Assembly (NCBI RefSeq): GCF_006494375.1
Contig: NZ_VHIZ01000037.1
Coordinates: forward strand, 248,001 to 312,000
Reading direction: 5' to 3'
Length of the DNA stretch: 64,000 nucleotides
Source of the DNA: Pantoea anthophila
GTDB taxonomy: Bacteria > Pseudomonadota > Gammaproteobacteria > Enterobacterales > Enterobacteriaceae
Shown: positions 15,748 to 25,679 of the stretch, piece after piece
Layout of the letters: the number at the start of each line of letters is the position of its first letter
Position numbering within the stretch: the first letter of the stretch is position 1
Made by a program: the position numbers and the translations under genes
The notes under the pieces: model-generated
What the model was told of the DNA's origin: nothing
Database searches by the model: none
What the model saw: only the letters and a program-made list of their open reading frames with translations

Positions 15748-17040
15748 ATGAGCCACTTTGCGGTTATTGCACCGCCCTTCTATAGCCATGTGCAGGCGCT
15801 TCAGCATCTCAGCCAGGCCCTGATAGCACGCGGACACCGTATCACCTTTATTCAGCAGACGGACGTCAGCGCACTGCTCACCGACCGCCGCATCGGCTTT
15901 TTTCCGCTGGGCTTAACTTCGCATCCTACCGGGAGTCTGGCGCATACCCTGCAGCTGGCTGCACACCCCCTTGGCCCGTCGATGCTGAAACTGATCAGTG
16001 AGATGGCGCGCAGCAGCGATATGCTCTGTCGCGAACTGCCGGTGGTGCTGAATACGCTGGCAGTGGATGGCGTGATTGTCGATCAGATGGAGCCGGCCGG
16101 CGCGCTGGCCGCTGAGGCGCTCGATCTGCCCTATGTTTCGGTGGCCTGTGCCCTGCCACTTAACCGTGAAGCGGATTTCCCGCTGGCAGTGATGCCGTTT
16201 GACTATGGCACCAGCGACCAGGCGCGCGAACGTTATCGTGCCAGTGAAAAAATCTACGACTGGCTGATGCGCCGCCACGACAGGGTAATCGCCCGTAACG
16301 CCCATGCAATGGGGCTGTCACCGCGGGAAAAGCTGCACCACTGTTTTTCTCCGCTGGCACAGATCAGCCAGCTGATCCCGGCGCTGGATTTTCCCCGTCA
16401 TGCGCTGCCCGACCATTTTCATGCTGTTGGCCCGCTGCGTGCCCCGGACGCGCCCCAGGCCACACAGCCGCGCTATTTTCCGCATGGCAACAGGCCGCGC
16501 ATTTTTGCTTCCCTCGGCACCCTGCAGGGACACCGTTACGGCCTGTTTAAAACGATCGTCCGCGCCTGTCAGGAGATCGACGCGCAGTTACTGCTGGCCC
16601 ACTGTGGCCGCCTGTCGCCGTTTCAGGCAGAGAAACTGGCGCAGGCCAGCCATGTTCAGGTTGTCGATTTTGCTGACCAGGCCGCCGCGCTGGCCCAGGC
16701 CGACCTGGCCATTACCCACGGCGGCATGAACACGGTGCTGGATGCGATTAACCATCTGACGCCTCTGCTGACAATCCCGCTGGCCTTTGATCAGCCGGGC
16801 GTGGCAGCCAGGGTGGTCTGGCACGGTATCGGCCGCCGCGCCTCACGCTTTACCACCAGTCACGCCATGGCCCGCCAGCTGCAGACCTTACTGACGGATA
16901 CGCACTATGCTGAGCAGATGAAGCCCCTGCGCGCCGCGCTTCGTCAGGCGGGTGGCGCCTCGCTGGCAGCGGACATCGTCGAGCAGGCGATGCTGACCCG
17001 CCAGCCCGTGCTGAACGGGAGTGCCTATGCCACGGTATGA
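15748..17040 (+). CDS. crtX: Zeaxanthin glucosyltransferase
   Basis: The 430-residue glycosyltransferase (GT1 type) transfers glucose from UDP-glucose to both hydroxyl groups of zeaxanthin. The N-terminal acceptor domain starts 'MSHFAVIAPPFYSHVQAL'; the nucleotide-sugar signature is in the C-terminal domain, 'THGGMNTVLDAINHL' followed by 'IPLAFDQPGVAARV'. Its presence predicts that the end product is a zeaxanthin glucoside. The gene overlaps crtY by 14 bases, indicating translational coupling in the operon. Confidence 0.96.
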   Translation: MSHFAVIAPPFYSHVQALQHLSQALIARGHRITFIQQTDVSALLTDRRIGFFPLGLTSHPTGSLAHTLQLAAHPLGPSMLKLISEMARSSDMLCRELPVVLNTLAVDGVIVDQMEPAGALAAEALDLPYVSVACALPLNREADFPLAVMPFDYGTSDQARERYRASEKIYDWLMRRHDRVIARNAHAMGLSPREKLHHCFSPLAQISQLIPALDFPRHALPDHFHAVGPLRAPDAPQATQPRYFPHGNRPRIFASLGTLQGHRYGLFKTIVRACQEIDAQLLLAHCGRLSPFQAEKLAQASHVQVVDFADQAAALAQADLAITHGGMNTVLDAINHLTPLLTIPLAFDQPGVAARVVWHGIGRRASRFTTSHAMARQLQTLLTDTHYAEQMKPLRAALRQAGGASLAADIVEQAMLTRQPVLNGSAYATV

Positions 17041-18187
17041 TCTGATTCTGGTGGGCGCGGGTCTGGCCAACGGGCTGATTGCGCTGCGCCTCCGCCAGCA
17101 GCGGCCGTCGCTGCGCATCCTGCTGATTGACGCGGAGAGTCAGCCTGGCGCCCATCACACCTGGTCCTTTCATGCAGACGACCTGACTGAAGCGCAGCAC
17201 CGCTGGATCGCCCCGCTGGTGGTGCATCACTGGCCCGGTTATGAGGTGCGCTTTCCGCAACGTCAGCGCCATCTGAACAGTGGCTATTTTTGTGTCACCG
17301 CAGAGCGCTTCGCTCAGGTCATGCGCGATCACTTTGCCGCTGACCTGCTGCTGAACACGCGTGTTGCAATGCTCGATTCACACTCGGTTACGCTGGAGGA
17401 TGGGCGGGTAGTGGAAGCGGATGCCGTGATTGATGGCCGGGGCTACCAGCCCGATGGCGCGCTGCGCATGGGCTTTCAGTCGTTTGTCGGACAGGAGTGG
17501 CAGCTGAGTGCTCCACACGGGCTGACCGCGCCAATTATTATGGATGCCACGGTTGACCAGCAGGCCGGCTATCGCTTTGTCTACAGCCTGCCCTTTTCGG
17601 CCGATACGCTGCTGATTGAAGACACCCATTATATCGACCGCGCCACGCTGGACGGTGAACGCGCCCGCCAGAATATTCGTGACTACGCGGCGCAGCAGGG
17701 CTGGCAGCTGGCCCGTTTGCTGCGCGAAGAACAGGGTGCCCTGCCCATCACGCTGACAGGCGACGTTGACGCATTCTGGCAGAAGCGTGACCTGCCGTGC
17801 AGCGGCTTACGCGCCGGGCTGTTTCATCCCACCACCGGCTACTCCCTGCCGCTGGCAGTGGCGCTGGCTGACCGGCTGGCGGAGATGCCCGCAATGACAT
17901 CGGCCTCACTCAACACCACTATCAGACAGGTGGCCTCCCAGGCCTGGCAGCAGCAGCGCTTCTTTCGCATGCTGAACCGGATGCTGTTTCTGGCGGGGCC
18001 GGCCGGGCAGCGCTGGCAGGTGATGCAACGTTTTTATGGCCTTCCCGAAGGTCTGATCGCCCGTTTTTATGCGGGAAAACTTACTTTGCCTGATCGGCTG
18101 CGTATTTTAAGCGGCAAGCCCCCGGTCCCCGTACTGGCGGCGTTACAGGCTATCATGACTCCTCACCGTCAACAGGCGATGCAATGA
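17027..18187 (+). CDS. crtY: Lycopene beta-cyclase
   Basis: The 386-residue flavoprotein closes the two beta-ionone rings of lycopene to give beta-carotene. The N-terminus holds the FAD-binding motif 'LILVGAGLANGLIALRL'; 'LLIEDTHYID' and 'GLFHPTTGYSLPLAV' are the conserved bacterial CrtY blocks. ATG 17027 is chosen, with GGGAG 5 bases upstream, over a GTG two codons earlier that overlaps the ribosome site. It overlaps crtX at the start and crtI by 4 bases (ATGA) at the end. Confidence 0.96.
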   Translation: MPRYDLILVGAGLANGLIALRLRQQRPSLRILLIDAESQPGAHHTWSFHADDLTEAQHRWIAPLVVHHWPGYEVRFPQRQRHLNSGYFCVTAERFAQVMRDHFAADLLLNTRVAMLDSHSVTLEDGRVVEADAVIDGRGYQPDGALRMGFQSFVGQEWQLSAPHGLTAPIIMDATVDQQAGYRFVYSLPFSADTLLIEDTHYIDRATLDGERARQNIRDYAAQQGWQLARLLREEQGALPITLTGDVDAFWQKRDLPCSGLRAGLFHPTTGYSLPLAVALADRLAEMPAMTSASLNTTIRQVASQAWQQQRFFRMLNRMLFLAGPAGQRWQVMQRFYGLPEGLIARFYAGKLTLPDRLRILSGKPPVPVLAALQAIMTPHRQQAMQ

Positions 18188-19662
18188 ACAGAACGACAGT
18201 AATTGGCGCAGGCTTTGGTGGTCTGGCGCTGGCGATTCGCCTTCAGGCGTCAGGCATTCCCACCCGACTGCTGGAGAAGCGCGATAAGCCAGGCGGCCGG
18301 GCGTATGTTTATCAGGATCAGGGCTACACCTTTGATGCCGGCCCGACGGTGATCACCGATCCCAGCGCGATTGAAGAGTTATTTACGCTGGCGGGTAAAA
18401 AGCTCGCTGACTATGTTGAGCTGCTGCCGGTCAGGCCCTTTTATCGTCTCTGCTGGGAGTCAGGCAGGGTGTTCAGTTATGACAACGACCAGCCCGAACT
18501 GGAAGCGCAGATCGCCGCCTTTAATCCGCGTGATGTCGAAGGCTATCGCCGTTTTCTGGCTTACTCCCGCGCTGTGTTCGCCGAAGGCTATCTGAAACTG
18601 GGCACCGTGCCGTTTCTCTCGTTCCGCGACATGCTGCGCGCCGCGCCGCAGCTGGCAAAACTGCAGGCCTGGCGCAGTGTTTACAGCAAGGTGGCAAGCT
18701 ACATTGAGGATGAACACCTGCGTCAGGCGTTCTCCTTTCACTCGCTGCTGGTCGGCGGCAATCCCTTTGCCACCTCCTCCATCTACACGCTGATTCATGC
18801 GCTGGAACGTGAATGGGGAGTCTGGTTCCCGCGCGGCGGCACGGGCGCACTGGTGCAGGGCATGGTGAAACTGTTCGAGGATCTGGGTGGCGAAGTGGAA
18901 CTGAATGCCAGCGTGGCCCGGCTGGAAACGCAGGAAAACCGGATTACGGCCGTCCATCTCGAAGATGGTCGGGTACTCCCGACCCGCGCCGTCGCCTCCA
19001 ACGCAGACGTGGTACACACCTATCATGATCTGCTGCGTCAGCATTCCCCTTCTGTGGCTCAGGGAAAGACACTGCAGAACAAGCGCATGAGCAACTCCCT
19101 GTTTGTGCTCTATTTTGGCCTGAATCATCATCATGACCAGCTGGCTCACCATACCGTCTGCTTCGGCCCGCGCTATCGTGAACTGATCGATGAGATCTTC
19201 AATCGTGATGGCCTGGCCGAGGACTTCTCGCTCTACCTGCATGCCCCCTGCGTCACCGATCCCTCGCTGGCTCCGGAAGGCTGCGGCAGCTACTACGTGC
19301 TGGCCCCGGTACCGCATCTCGGCACGGCTGATATCGACTGGGCGGTTGAAGGTCCGCGCCTGCGCGACCGTATTTTTGACTATCTGGAACAGCACTACAT
19401 GCCGGGCCTGCGCAGTCAACTGGTGACGCACCGCATCTTTACGCCGTTCGATTTCCGCGATGAGCTGAACGCCTATCAGGGCTCCGCCTTCTCGGTTGAA
19501 CCCATCCTGACCCAGAGCGCCTGGTTCCGGCCACATAACCGCGATAAACACCTCAGTAATCTCTACCTGGTCGGCGCAGGCACGCATCCTGGCGCAGGCA
19601 TTCCCGGCGTGGTGGGCTCGGCGAAAGCCACGGCAGGATTGATGCTGGAGGATCTGGCTTGA
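18184..19662 (+). CDS. crtI: Phytoene desaturase (lycopene-forming)
   Basis: The 492-residue FAD enzyme introduces four double bonds into phytoene, giving all-trans lycopene. The amino end has the Rossmann motif 'VIGAGFGGLALAIRL', and the carboxy end the family signature 'LVGAGTHPGAGIPGV'. Length matches Pantoea CrtI (492). Start and stop are both coupled: ATGA overlap with crtY, and a four-base overlap with the crtB TTG start. A long minus-strand open frame through this gene (18460-19731) is a composition shadow. Confidence 0.97.
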   Translation: MNRTTVIGAGFGGLALAIRLQASGIPTRLLEKRDKPGGRAYVYQDQGYTFDAGPTVITDPSAIEELFTLAGKKLADYVELLPVRPFYRLCWESGRVFSYDNDQPELEAQIAAFNPRDVEGYRRFLAYSRAVFAEGYLKLGTVPFLSFRDMLRAAPQLAKLQAWRSVYSKVASYIEDEHLRQAFSFHSLLVGGNPFATSSIYTLIHALEREWGVWFPRGGTGALVQGMVKLFEDLGGEVELNASVARLETQENRITAVHLEDGRVLPTRAVASNADVVHTYHDLLRQHSPSVAQGKTLQNKRMSNSLFVLYFGLNHHHDQLAHHTVCFGPRYRELIDEIFNRDGLAEDFSLYLHAPCVTDPSLAPEGCGSYYVLAPVPHLGTADIDWAVEGPRLRDRIFDYLEQHYMPGLRSQLVTHRIFTPFDFRDELNAYQGSAFSVEPILTQSAWFRPHNRDKHLSNLYLVGAGTHPGAGIPGVVGSAKATAGLMLEDLA

Positions 19663-20588
19663 ACAGTCCGTCACTGCTCGATCATGCTGTAGAAACCATG
19701 GAAGTGGGTTCAAAAAGTTTTGCCACGGCATCGAAACTGTTCGATGCCAAAACCCGACGCAGTGTGCTGATGCTCTACGCTTGGTGCCGTCACTGTGATG
19801 ATGTGATTGACGATCAGGTGCTGGGCTTCAGCAACGATACGCCGTCGCGACTCTCTGCCGAACAGCGTCTGGCGCAGCTGGAGACAAAAACCCGCCAGGC
19901 TTATGCCGGGTTGCAGATGCATGAGCCTGCCTTTGCGGCCTTTCAGGAGGTGGCAATGGCGCACGATATTCTGCCTGACTACGCCTTTGCTCATCTGGCC
20001 GGTTTTGCGATGGATGTGCGTGAGACGCGCTATCAGACCCTGGACGACACGCTGCGCTACTGTTATCACGTGGCGGGCGTGGTCGGTCTGATGATGGCGC
20101 AGATCATGGGGGTGCGCGACAGGGCCACGCTGGATCGCGCCTGCGATCTCGGTCTGGCGTTTCAGCTGACCAACATTGCCCGCGACATCGTCGAAGATGC
20201 GGCCGCAGACCGCTGTTATCTGCCTGAAGCGTGGCTGGCTGAAGAGGGGCTTACACGGGAAACTCTGGCCGCGCCACAACATCGTCAGGCGCTGAGCCGC
20301 GTCGCCCGTCGCCTGGTTGAAACGGCGGAGCCCTACTATCACTCGGCCACGGCAGGTCTGCCAGGCCTGCCGCTGCGATCGGCATGGGCAATCGCAACCG
20401 CGAAGCAGGTCTATCGTAAAATCGGCATGAAGGTGATTCAGGCAGGGCCAGCGGCGTGGGATCAGCGCCTGTCCACCAGCACACCCGAGAAACTGGTTAT
20501 GCTGATGGCGGCGTCAGGTCAGGCGGTTACTTCCCGGATGGCGCGTCCTGCTCCACGCCCCGCTCACCTCTGGCAGCGCCCCGTTTAA
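19659..20588 (+). CDS. crtB: Phytoene synthase
   Basis: The 309-residue enzyme joins two geranylgeranyl diphosphates head to head into phytoene. The two aspartate-rich motifs are visible in 'YAWCRHCDDVIDDQ' and 'LTNIARDIVEDAA'. The start codon is TTG (19659), supported by GGAGG 7 bases upstream, by overlap with the crtI stop and by identity with known CrtB N-termini ('MNSPSLLDHAVETM'). A weak start after a strong coupling signal may tune CrtB relative to CrtI. The last 62 bases overlap the convergent crtZ gene. Confidence 0.96.
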   Translation: MNSPSLLDHAVETMEVGSKSFATASKLFDAKTRRSVLMLYAWCRHCDDVIDDQVLGFSNDTPSRLSAEQRLAQLETKTRQAYAGLQMHEPAFAAFQEVAMAHDILPDYAFAHLAGFAMDVRETRYQTLDDTLRYCYHVAGVVGLMMAQIMGVRDRATLDRACDLGLAFQLTNIARDIVEDAAADRCYLPEAWLAEEGLTRETLAAPQHRQALSRVARRLVETAEPYYHSATAGLPGLPLRSAWAIATAKQVYRKIGMKVIQAGPAAWDQRLSTSTPEKLVMLMAASGQAVTSRMARPAPRPAHLWQRPV

Positions 20589-21054
20589 CGCCGTGACGTT
20601 CACGCAGCGTCGCCTGCAGTTTTGACAGCGGTGGCGCATAGAGGAAGCCAAACGAGACACACCCCTCTTTTCCGCGCACCGCGTGATGCATCCGGTGCGC
20701 CATATAGAGCCGACGTAAGTAACCCCGACGCGGAACATAGCGGAAGGGCCAGCGCTGGTGAACCAGGCCGTCATGAACAATAAAGTAGAGCAGGCCATAG
20801 AGCGTCATCCCGGCACCGATCCACTGCAACGGCCAGACGCCCGTGCTGCCCAGCCAGATCAGTAAAATCGACAGCCCCGCGAACACCACCGCATAAAGAT
20901 CGTTAACCTCGAACCAGCCCTTATGCGGCTCATGATGCGACAGATGCCAGCCCCAGCCCCAGCCATGCATAATATATTTGTGCGCCAGCGCAGCCGTAAT
21001 CTCCATGCCGATCACGGTGACCAGAACAATCAGGGCATTCCAAATCCACAACAT
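20527..21054 (-). CDS. crtZ: Beta-carotene hydroxylase
   Basis: The 175-residue di-iron membrane enzyme hydroxylates both rings of beta-carotene to zeaxanthin. All histidine clusters are present: 'HKYIMH', 'HLSHHEPH', 'HDGLVH' and 'HRMHH', with hydrophobic segments between them. ATG 21054 gives the known CrtZ start 'MLWIWNALIVLVTVIGME' and has GGGAG upstream; the 15-codon upstream extension is rejected. It is transcribed opposite to the rest of the cluster and its 3' end overlaps the end of crtB by 62 bases. Confidence 0.95.
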   Translation of the reverse strand: MLWIWNALIVLVTVIGMEITAALAHKYIMHGWGWGWHLSHHEPHKGWFEVNDLYAVVFAGLSILLIWLGSTGVWPLQWIGAGMTLYGLLYFIVHDGLVHQRWPFRYVPRRGYLRRLYMAHRMHHAVRGKEGCVSFGFLYAPPLSKLQATLRERHGVKRGAARGERGVEQDAPSGK

Positions 21055-21244
21055 AGCTTCTCCCGAACATGCATCCTGCAAAGTGGCGCAGAGGTTCAAT
21101 TTTAACAGAGATTGGCCAAAACAGCCGGGCGGGTTTGGCGGGTTTTAACAATTACTGCAGATGATAAAGCGGATAACCCAGGTAGCCGGACCCGGAAGGG
21201 AAACCGGTCGCCATAACCGGTGAATCCGCGTCAGCGGCAACGGC

Positions 21245-22354
21245 TCAGTTATACACCAGATTAAAGGTGACGGTCCCGTCCGCTTTACCCGCCATCACCT
21301 GGCTGTCGGTCTGAATATATTGGGCGTTAAACGACATCGACTTCGCCTGATCGGGTGAGGAGACGGTAGTCAGCACCGGCAGCTGATCGGTCGGCACATT
21401 CAGCGGCACGCGCTGGCCTTCTGCGACCTGCAGACCGGGCCCATAGGTCAGGGCAATGCCCACCCCTGACGCGGCGTTACTCTGTGGTGTCAGGCTGATG
21501 GCATTTTTGTCGCCAGCGGTCGCCATGCCAAAAAAGCCCACTTTGACTGCGGCGCTGTGTTCGCACATCACCTGAATCCGGAAACTTTTTTCGCTTCCCG
21601 CCCGGCTGCCGATGCCGGTGAACTCCGCCTTACTCACTTTTCCCATCTCCACGTTAATCGCAGACTGGGATGTGACAACGGCACAGCTGCCATATTGCAC
21701 CGTGAAGCTGGAGAGAAAGAGCTGCGGCCTGTCGTTGATCGGCTGGCTGCTGGCCGCACTGTTCCCCACCTTTAAGCTGGCATTACCGATATTTACCTCA
21801 CCGACATTCGCGGGTTGGTTGCCTGGATTCAGCGGTGAACGCTGCCCCGGAATTTTGTAAAACACCACATAGGACTGCAGTTTAATGTCGTGTGCCGCGT
21901 TGAACTGTGGACTGACCTGCGAGTTACAGATCGAACTGGTTTTGCCTTTGCCGGTGGTGTCGAAAAAGCCGCTGTTGCAATATGAAGGCTCTTTAAATCC
22001 AATCGCGAATCCGATGCTCTCAACACCCGGTACGCGATAGATTGGCGTCGTGTGCCCTCCCGCAATTGAGGTCTGTAATCCCGACTCTTCAGCATTAATC
22101 TGAAACCCCATGTCTTTCCAGGCATAGCCCTGCTCACCGCTGTTTTTATTGCAGGTAAACGCATTGGTACTTTGCACGGGCATCTGCGCAGAGATGGGGG
22201 TGCCGTCAGCGGCGCCCGGCACATAATTGACGTTATGCACCTGCACGACCACCTGGCTCACCCCCTGACACGACTCCTGGGCCAGAGAGGGCCAGCAGAC
22301 CAGTGCCGGGATGAGCAGCACGATCCCTTTAATGACACGCTGAACTGATTTCAT
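21245..22354 (-). CDS. Fimbrial tip adhesin, two-domain type
   Basis: The 369-residue secreted protein is last in a chaperone-usher operon. It has a signal peptide ending near 'PSLAQES', a long N-terminal part (about 25-200) with four cysteines that would be the receptor-binding lectin-like domain, and a C-terminal pilin domain that starts near 'GSCAVVTSQSAINVEMG' and ends in 'ADGTVTFNLVYN', the typical donor-strand-accepting fimbrial ending. FimH-like position and size suggest that it is the tip adhesin; the receptor is unknown because the N-terminal domain resembles no family I can name with confidence. Confidence 0.8.
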   Translation of the reverse strand: MKSVQRVIKGIVLLIPALVCWPSLAQESCQGVSQVVVQVHNVNYVPGAADGTPISAQMPVQSTNAFTCNKNSGEQGYAWKDMGFQINAEESGLQTSIAGGHTTPIYRVPGVESIGFAIGFKEPSYCNSGFFDTTGKGKTSSICNSQVSPQFNAAHDIKLQSYVVFYKIPGQRSPLNPGNQPANVGEVNIGNASLKVGNSAASSQPINDRPQLFLSSFTVQYGSCAVVTSQSAINVEMGKVSKAEFTGIGSRAGSEKSFRIQVMCEHSAAVKVGFFGMATAGDKNAISLTPQSNAASGVGIALTYGPGLQVAEGQRVPLNVPTDQLPVLTTVSSPDQAKSMSFNAQYIQTDSQVMAGKADGTVTFNLVYN

Positions 22355-22370
22355 CTGAAACTCCTGTGAA

Positions 22371-24911
22371 TTACTGGCAAACCGCAGAGACCAGTCTGAC
22401 CGGATTCGTGCCGCTGGCGTCAGACAGGCGGAACGGCGCGCGACAGCTTTTCTGTTTCCCCTCCTCCTGCCACTTCACTTCAACCGTCCCCTGAGCGGGC
22501 ACACCGCTCAGATAGAGTTCGCCCTTTTCTGCGACAATGCCGCTTGTGCTGCTCTGATTCCCCCCGGCATGGATTGCAATCTGCCCTGTGGCACCAAAAG
22601 GCGGGAAGGTATGCTGCCAGGTAAGCGTGAACAGCACCCGGTTCCCCACATGGGTCGCGTAGTCAGCCAGCACAATCGCCCCGCGGGTCGGGATAGCCGT
22701 TTGCCCATCCAGTTCCACGTCTACATTGTCGGGCAGCGTTTCAGTTTCCAGCTCGATGGCATTTTCATGATACGGCGAGAGTGAAGGCACAATTGCATAG
22801 CCGCGGCCGTCCGTGAACACATTGCTGCCGCTCTGGATGCCCACATTGGCGGTATCCGGAACCCGGACAATCGCGAAGGTATCCCCCAGCGGCTGGCTTA
22901 GCGTCACGCCGTGCGCATGGGCCACGATCCCGCCCGAGAGGCCATAGCTGTACTGCGTACTGTGACGATCATGACCAACTCCGGCACTGACGCTGCCCTG
23001 ACTGCCGCGATAGTCCAGCGAGCCGCTACTGTTCACGTTCTGCCCCTGACTGTCGTGGCCCTGCTGCAGGGTGTAGTGCAGGTTATTGTTCTGCAATGCA
23101 CTGCCTGACAGGCCGACCTGCTGCGAGACATCCCCGCGATTGCTGGCATTCATGCTGTAACTGACCGAACTGTCCGGCAGTAAGGCACTCAGTGGAACCG
23201 AAATATTGAAGGAGATAGCGCGGTCAGCTTTCCGGGCCTGGGTCGAGTCGGTGTAAAACCAGGCCACGCCCCAGGAGATGGTTTTATAATTGCTGTAGAA
23301 ACCCAGATGCAGGGTGCGATCGTTTCTGTTTGATCGCCAGTAGCGCTGCATATAGGCAGACGCACTGAGACTGCCCACGTCACCGATACCCTGGGAGACG
23401 GCAATTTCTGAACGACTGCGCTTATTATCGACATAGCTCGCCGGGCTGGTGAGCGCATTGGCTTCGCTGAAAGCATAAAATCCGCTGGAGGAGTAGCGAT
23501 AGCTGGCCATGCTGAAAGTGGTATTGGTGGAGGCAAAATTTTTCTGATACTGCGCGCGCACTGACTGACCACTTCGGCTCAGCCCCTGCGGTAACCGGGT
23601 GCTGGCGAAGGTCACATCCATTCCCAGCGAGCCGAAATCACCCAGACTCTTGCCCAGCCCCGCCGCCACAGCATGATAGTTTTGCGCGAGCTGTACGCCA
23701 CCAAAGGCGGTAAAGTCATGCGGCAGTCCGTAAAACAGCGTGGACTGGACAAATTCAGGTGAGCGCAGATTGTGACTGCCTGAATAGTGATAACGACCAC
23801 CGCTGACGCTATATTTCAGATGTCCCTGACGCAGCATATAAGGCACCGCAGAGTAAGGCTGGGTGAAGGTGCGCACCGAACCATCGCTTTCATGGATAGT
23901 GATATCAAGATCGCCGCTCTGAGCGGTGGGATAGAGATCTTTAATCTCGAAAGCACCCGGTGCGACCACGGTTTCATAAATCACATAACCATGCTGACTC
24001 ACCGTCACCCGCGCATTACTGTGGGCGATGCCATGGATCACCGGGGCAAAGCCGCGCTGACTTTCGGGAAGCATGGTGTCATCAGACATCATCTGCACCC
24101 CCCGAAACTGCACGCTGTCAAATACGTCACCCGAGGTGTAGGTATCACCGACCCGGAACTGGCTTTTCAGCGTCTTAAGATCCCGCTCCAGCCAGGTCGT
24201 CTGAGACTGCCAGTGACTGACCAGATCGTAACGCCAGCTGGACGTGTTACGCAGACGCCATGCGCCAAGATTAGCCCCGCTGCGCAGGCTCAGCAGCGTC
24301 GAGTTCCAGCGGTCATTCTGATTGCGGCCGCTGCTGCCAGAGAGGTTATAGTCAACGAAAGCCGCTGATACACCCTCATCCCAGCTGGCGGGATCGACAT
24401 AGTCACGATCTTTCATCTTCAGGGCAATCTGGGGAATGGAAAGGTTTAACTGCTGGTGCGCAAAATCAAAGTCACTTGAGGCATCGGGAATGTAATCGCC
24501 CAGCTCAGCAATCGCCTCATCTTTCTTCAGGTGGCTGAATGCAGAGAAACCCTCAACGTTTACCCCCATCGCGGAGAGATCGGCTACCGTCAGCTGTGGA
24601 ATCAGCCCGTTTTTGCCCTCAACAAAAGAGACATCACGGCTATCGATCACTTTGTTGTTGAGCAACAGCGAGACATGATAGGTGCCGGGCTGCTGGCCGC
24701 CCTCACGGGCGAAATAGTGCAGATCGGCGGCCGTGTGTTGATCGGATGAAAACTCCAGCGCCGCCGGATTAAAGTAGTCGTCGGCGCGGGCAGCCCGCAA
24801 CGGGCAGAACACCATCAGTATCACTCCGGGTACACCCGCCAGCCATGAAGAGGCATGCTTCGTCTTTGCATATTTTCTCTTCTTTAACTGCACGTGCTGC
24901 GTCACTTTCAC
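22371..24911 (-). CDS. Fimbrial outer-membrane usher protein
   Basis: The 846-residue usher is of the FimD/PapC family. After a signal region (about 1-43) come the N-terminal chaperone-binding domain ('YFNPAALEFSSDQH'), the beta-barrel with the plug, and the C-terminal domains. Diagnostic blocks include 'FAPVIHGIAHSNARVTVSQHG' (quoted in part as 'PVIHGIAHSNARV'), 'LYPTAQSGDLDITIHESDG' region ('SGDLDITIHE') and 'PTRGAIVLADY' near the end. It forms the outer-membrane pore through which subunits are assembled. It lies between chaperone and adhesin genes with a 16-base gap to the adhesin. Confidence 0.95.
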   Translation of the reverse strand: MKVTQHVQLKKRKYAKTKHASSWLAGVPGVILMVFCPLRAARADDYFNPAALEFSSDQHTAADLHYFAREGGQQPGTYHVSLLLNNKVIDSRDVSFVEGKNGLIPQLTVADLSAMGVNVEGFSAFSHLKKDEAIAELGDYIPDASSDFDFAHQQLNLSIPQIALKMKDRDYVDPASWDEGVSAAFVDYNLSGSSGRNQNDRWNSTLLSLRSGANLGAWRLRNTSSWRYDLVSHWQSQTTWLERDLKTLKSQFRVGDTYTSGDVFDSVQFRGVQMMSDDTMLPESQRGFAPVIHGIAHSNARVTVSQHGYVIYETVVAPGAFEIKDLYPTAQSGDLDITIHESDGSVRTFTQPYSAVPYMLRQGHLKYSVSGGRYHYSGSHNLRSPEFVQSTLFYGLPHDFTAFGGVQLAQNYHAVAAGLGKSLGDFGSLGMDVTFASTRLPQGLSRSGQSVRAQYQKNFASTNTTFSMASYRYSSSGFYAFSEANALTSPASYVDNKRSRSEIAVSQGIGDVGSLSASAYMQRYWRSNRNDRTLHLGFYSNYKTISWGVAWFYTDSTQARKADRAISFNISVPLSALLPDSSVSYSMNASNRGDVSQQVGLSGSALQNNNLHYTLQQGHDSQGQNVNSSGSLDYRGSQGSVSAGVGHDRHSTQYSYGLSGGIVAHAHGVTLSQPLGDTFAIVRVPDTANVGIQSGSNVFTDGRGYAIVPSLSPYHENAIELETETLPDNVDVELDGQTAIPTRGAIVLADYATHVGNRVLFTLTWQHTFPPFGATGQIAIHAGGNQSSTSGIVAEKGELYLSGVPAQGTVEVKWQEEGKQKSCRAPFRLSDASGTNPVRLVSAVCQ

Positions 24912-24956
24912 GGTTAAGGCCCCGGCATCAGATCAGTAAAACCACAACAAAATCCA

Positions 24957-25625
24957 TCAGCGTGTACGTTCTTCAGTAACGCCGCCATAGTCATTGATGG
25001 CAGACCAGCTCACCGGGCCGGCATGGCTGACCGTCCAGTGACGATCTTCACCCGGACCAATCATGCCGGGATCGTTGATCGCCTGATGATTCACGCTCAG
25101 CGTATAAAAGGAGACGAAATAGGGCGTCGGGTTATGCGCAATCAGCTGGTTTCCCTGCTGGCGAAACGCGATGTCCTGCCAGGCGTCAGCCGGATTTCCC
25201 GCCAGCCCTTTTGGCCGGAAAAAGAGTTTGAATTTCGATTTAATATTGACCTGCAGCTGATTGCTTTTATCGCGCGGTGTGGGTGAAATCGATTTGACAT
25301 TCAGCCAGAAAACAGACTCCCGATCTTTCGGCAGTGGCATGCCCAGATAATTAATCCTGAGCAGGTTCTCTTTATTGGCATCCAGGCGAAACAGCGGGGG
25401 CGTCACAATAAAAGGGACGCGGGTGTGATTATTTTTATCGGCATTCTCGATCCAGGATTCGATCAGATAGGGTGTCGTCTTATCCTGGTTTGTTACCGAC
25501 AGCGTGGCTTCCTTTTTTCCTTCAGCAAAAATAACCCGGGTCCCTCCCATCACCACACCTGCATGCGCCGCGAGATGAAGCAGACACGCCGAAATGAGCG
25601 AAATAATTCTTATTACCTTAATCAT
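24957..25625 (-). CDS. Periplasmic fimbrial chaperone
   Basis: The 222-residue protein belongs to the PapD/FimC family. A signal peptide ends near 'AAHAGVV'; the mature protein opens with 'GGTRVIFAEGKKEATLSVTN', quoted as 'TRVIFAEGKKEATL', and carries the conserved 'ESVFWLNVKSI' motif and the Arg/Lys pair that anchors pilin C-termini. It folds subunits by donor-strand complementation and delivers them to the usher. The gene is second in the operon. Confidence 0.94.
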   Translation of the reverse strand: MIKVIRIISLISACLLHLAAHAGVVMGGTRVIFAEGKKEATLSVTNQDKTTPYLIESWIENADKNNHTRVPFIVTPPLFRLDANKENLLRINYLGMPLPKDRESVFWLNVKSISPTPRDKSNQLQVNIKSKFKLFFRPKGLAGNPADAWQDIAFRQQGNQLIAHNPTPYFVSFYTLSVNHQAINDPGMIGPGEDRHWTVSHAGPVSWSAINDYGGVTEERTR

Positions 25626-25679
25626 AGAGCGTTACGCCATTGAATTACGGAGGGAAAGCAGGGTTGCCCCTGCTATGAA

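Noticed and set aside
18460-19731. 423-codon minus-strand open frame antisense to crtI
   Set aside because: It covers the well-supported phytoene desaturase gene, has no recognised motif and follows from codon composition on the opposite strand.
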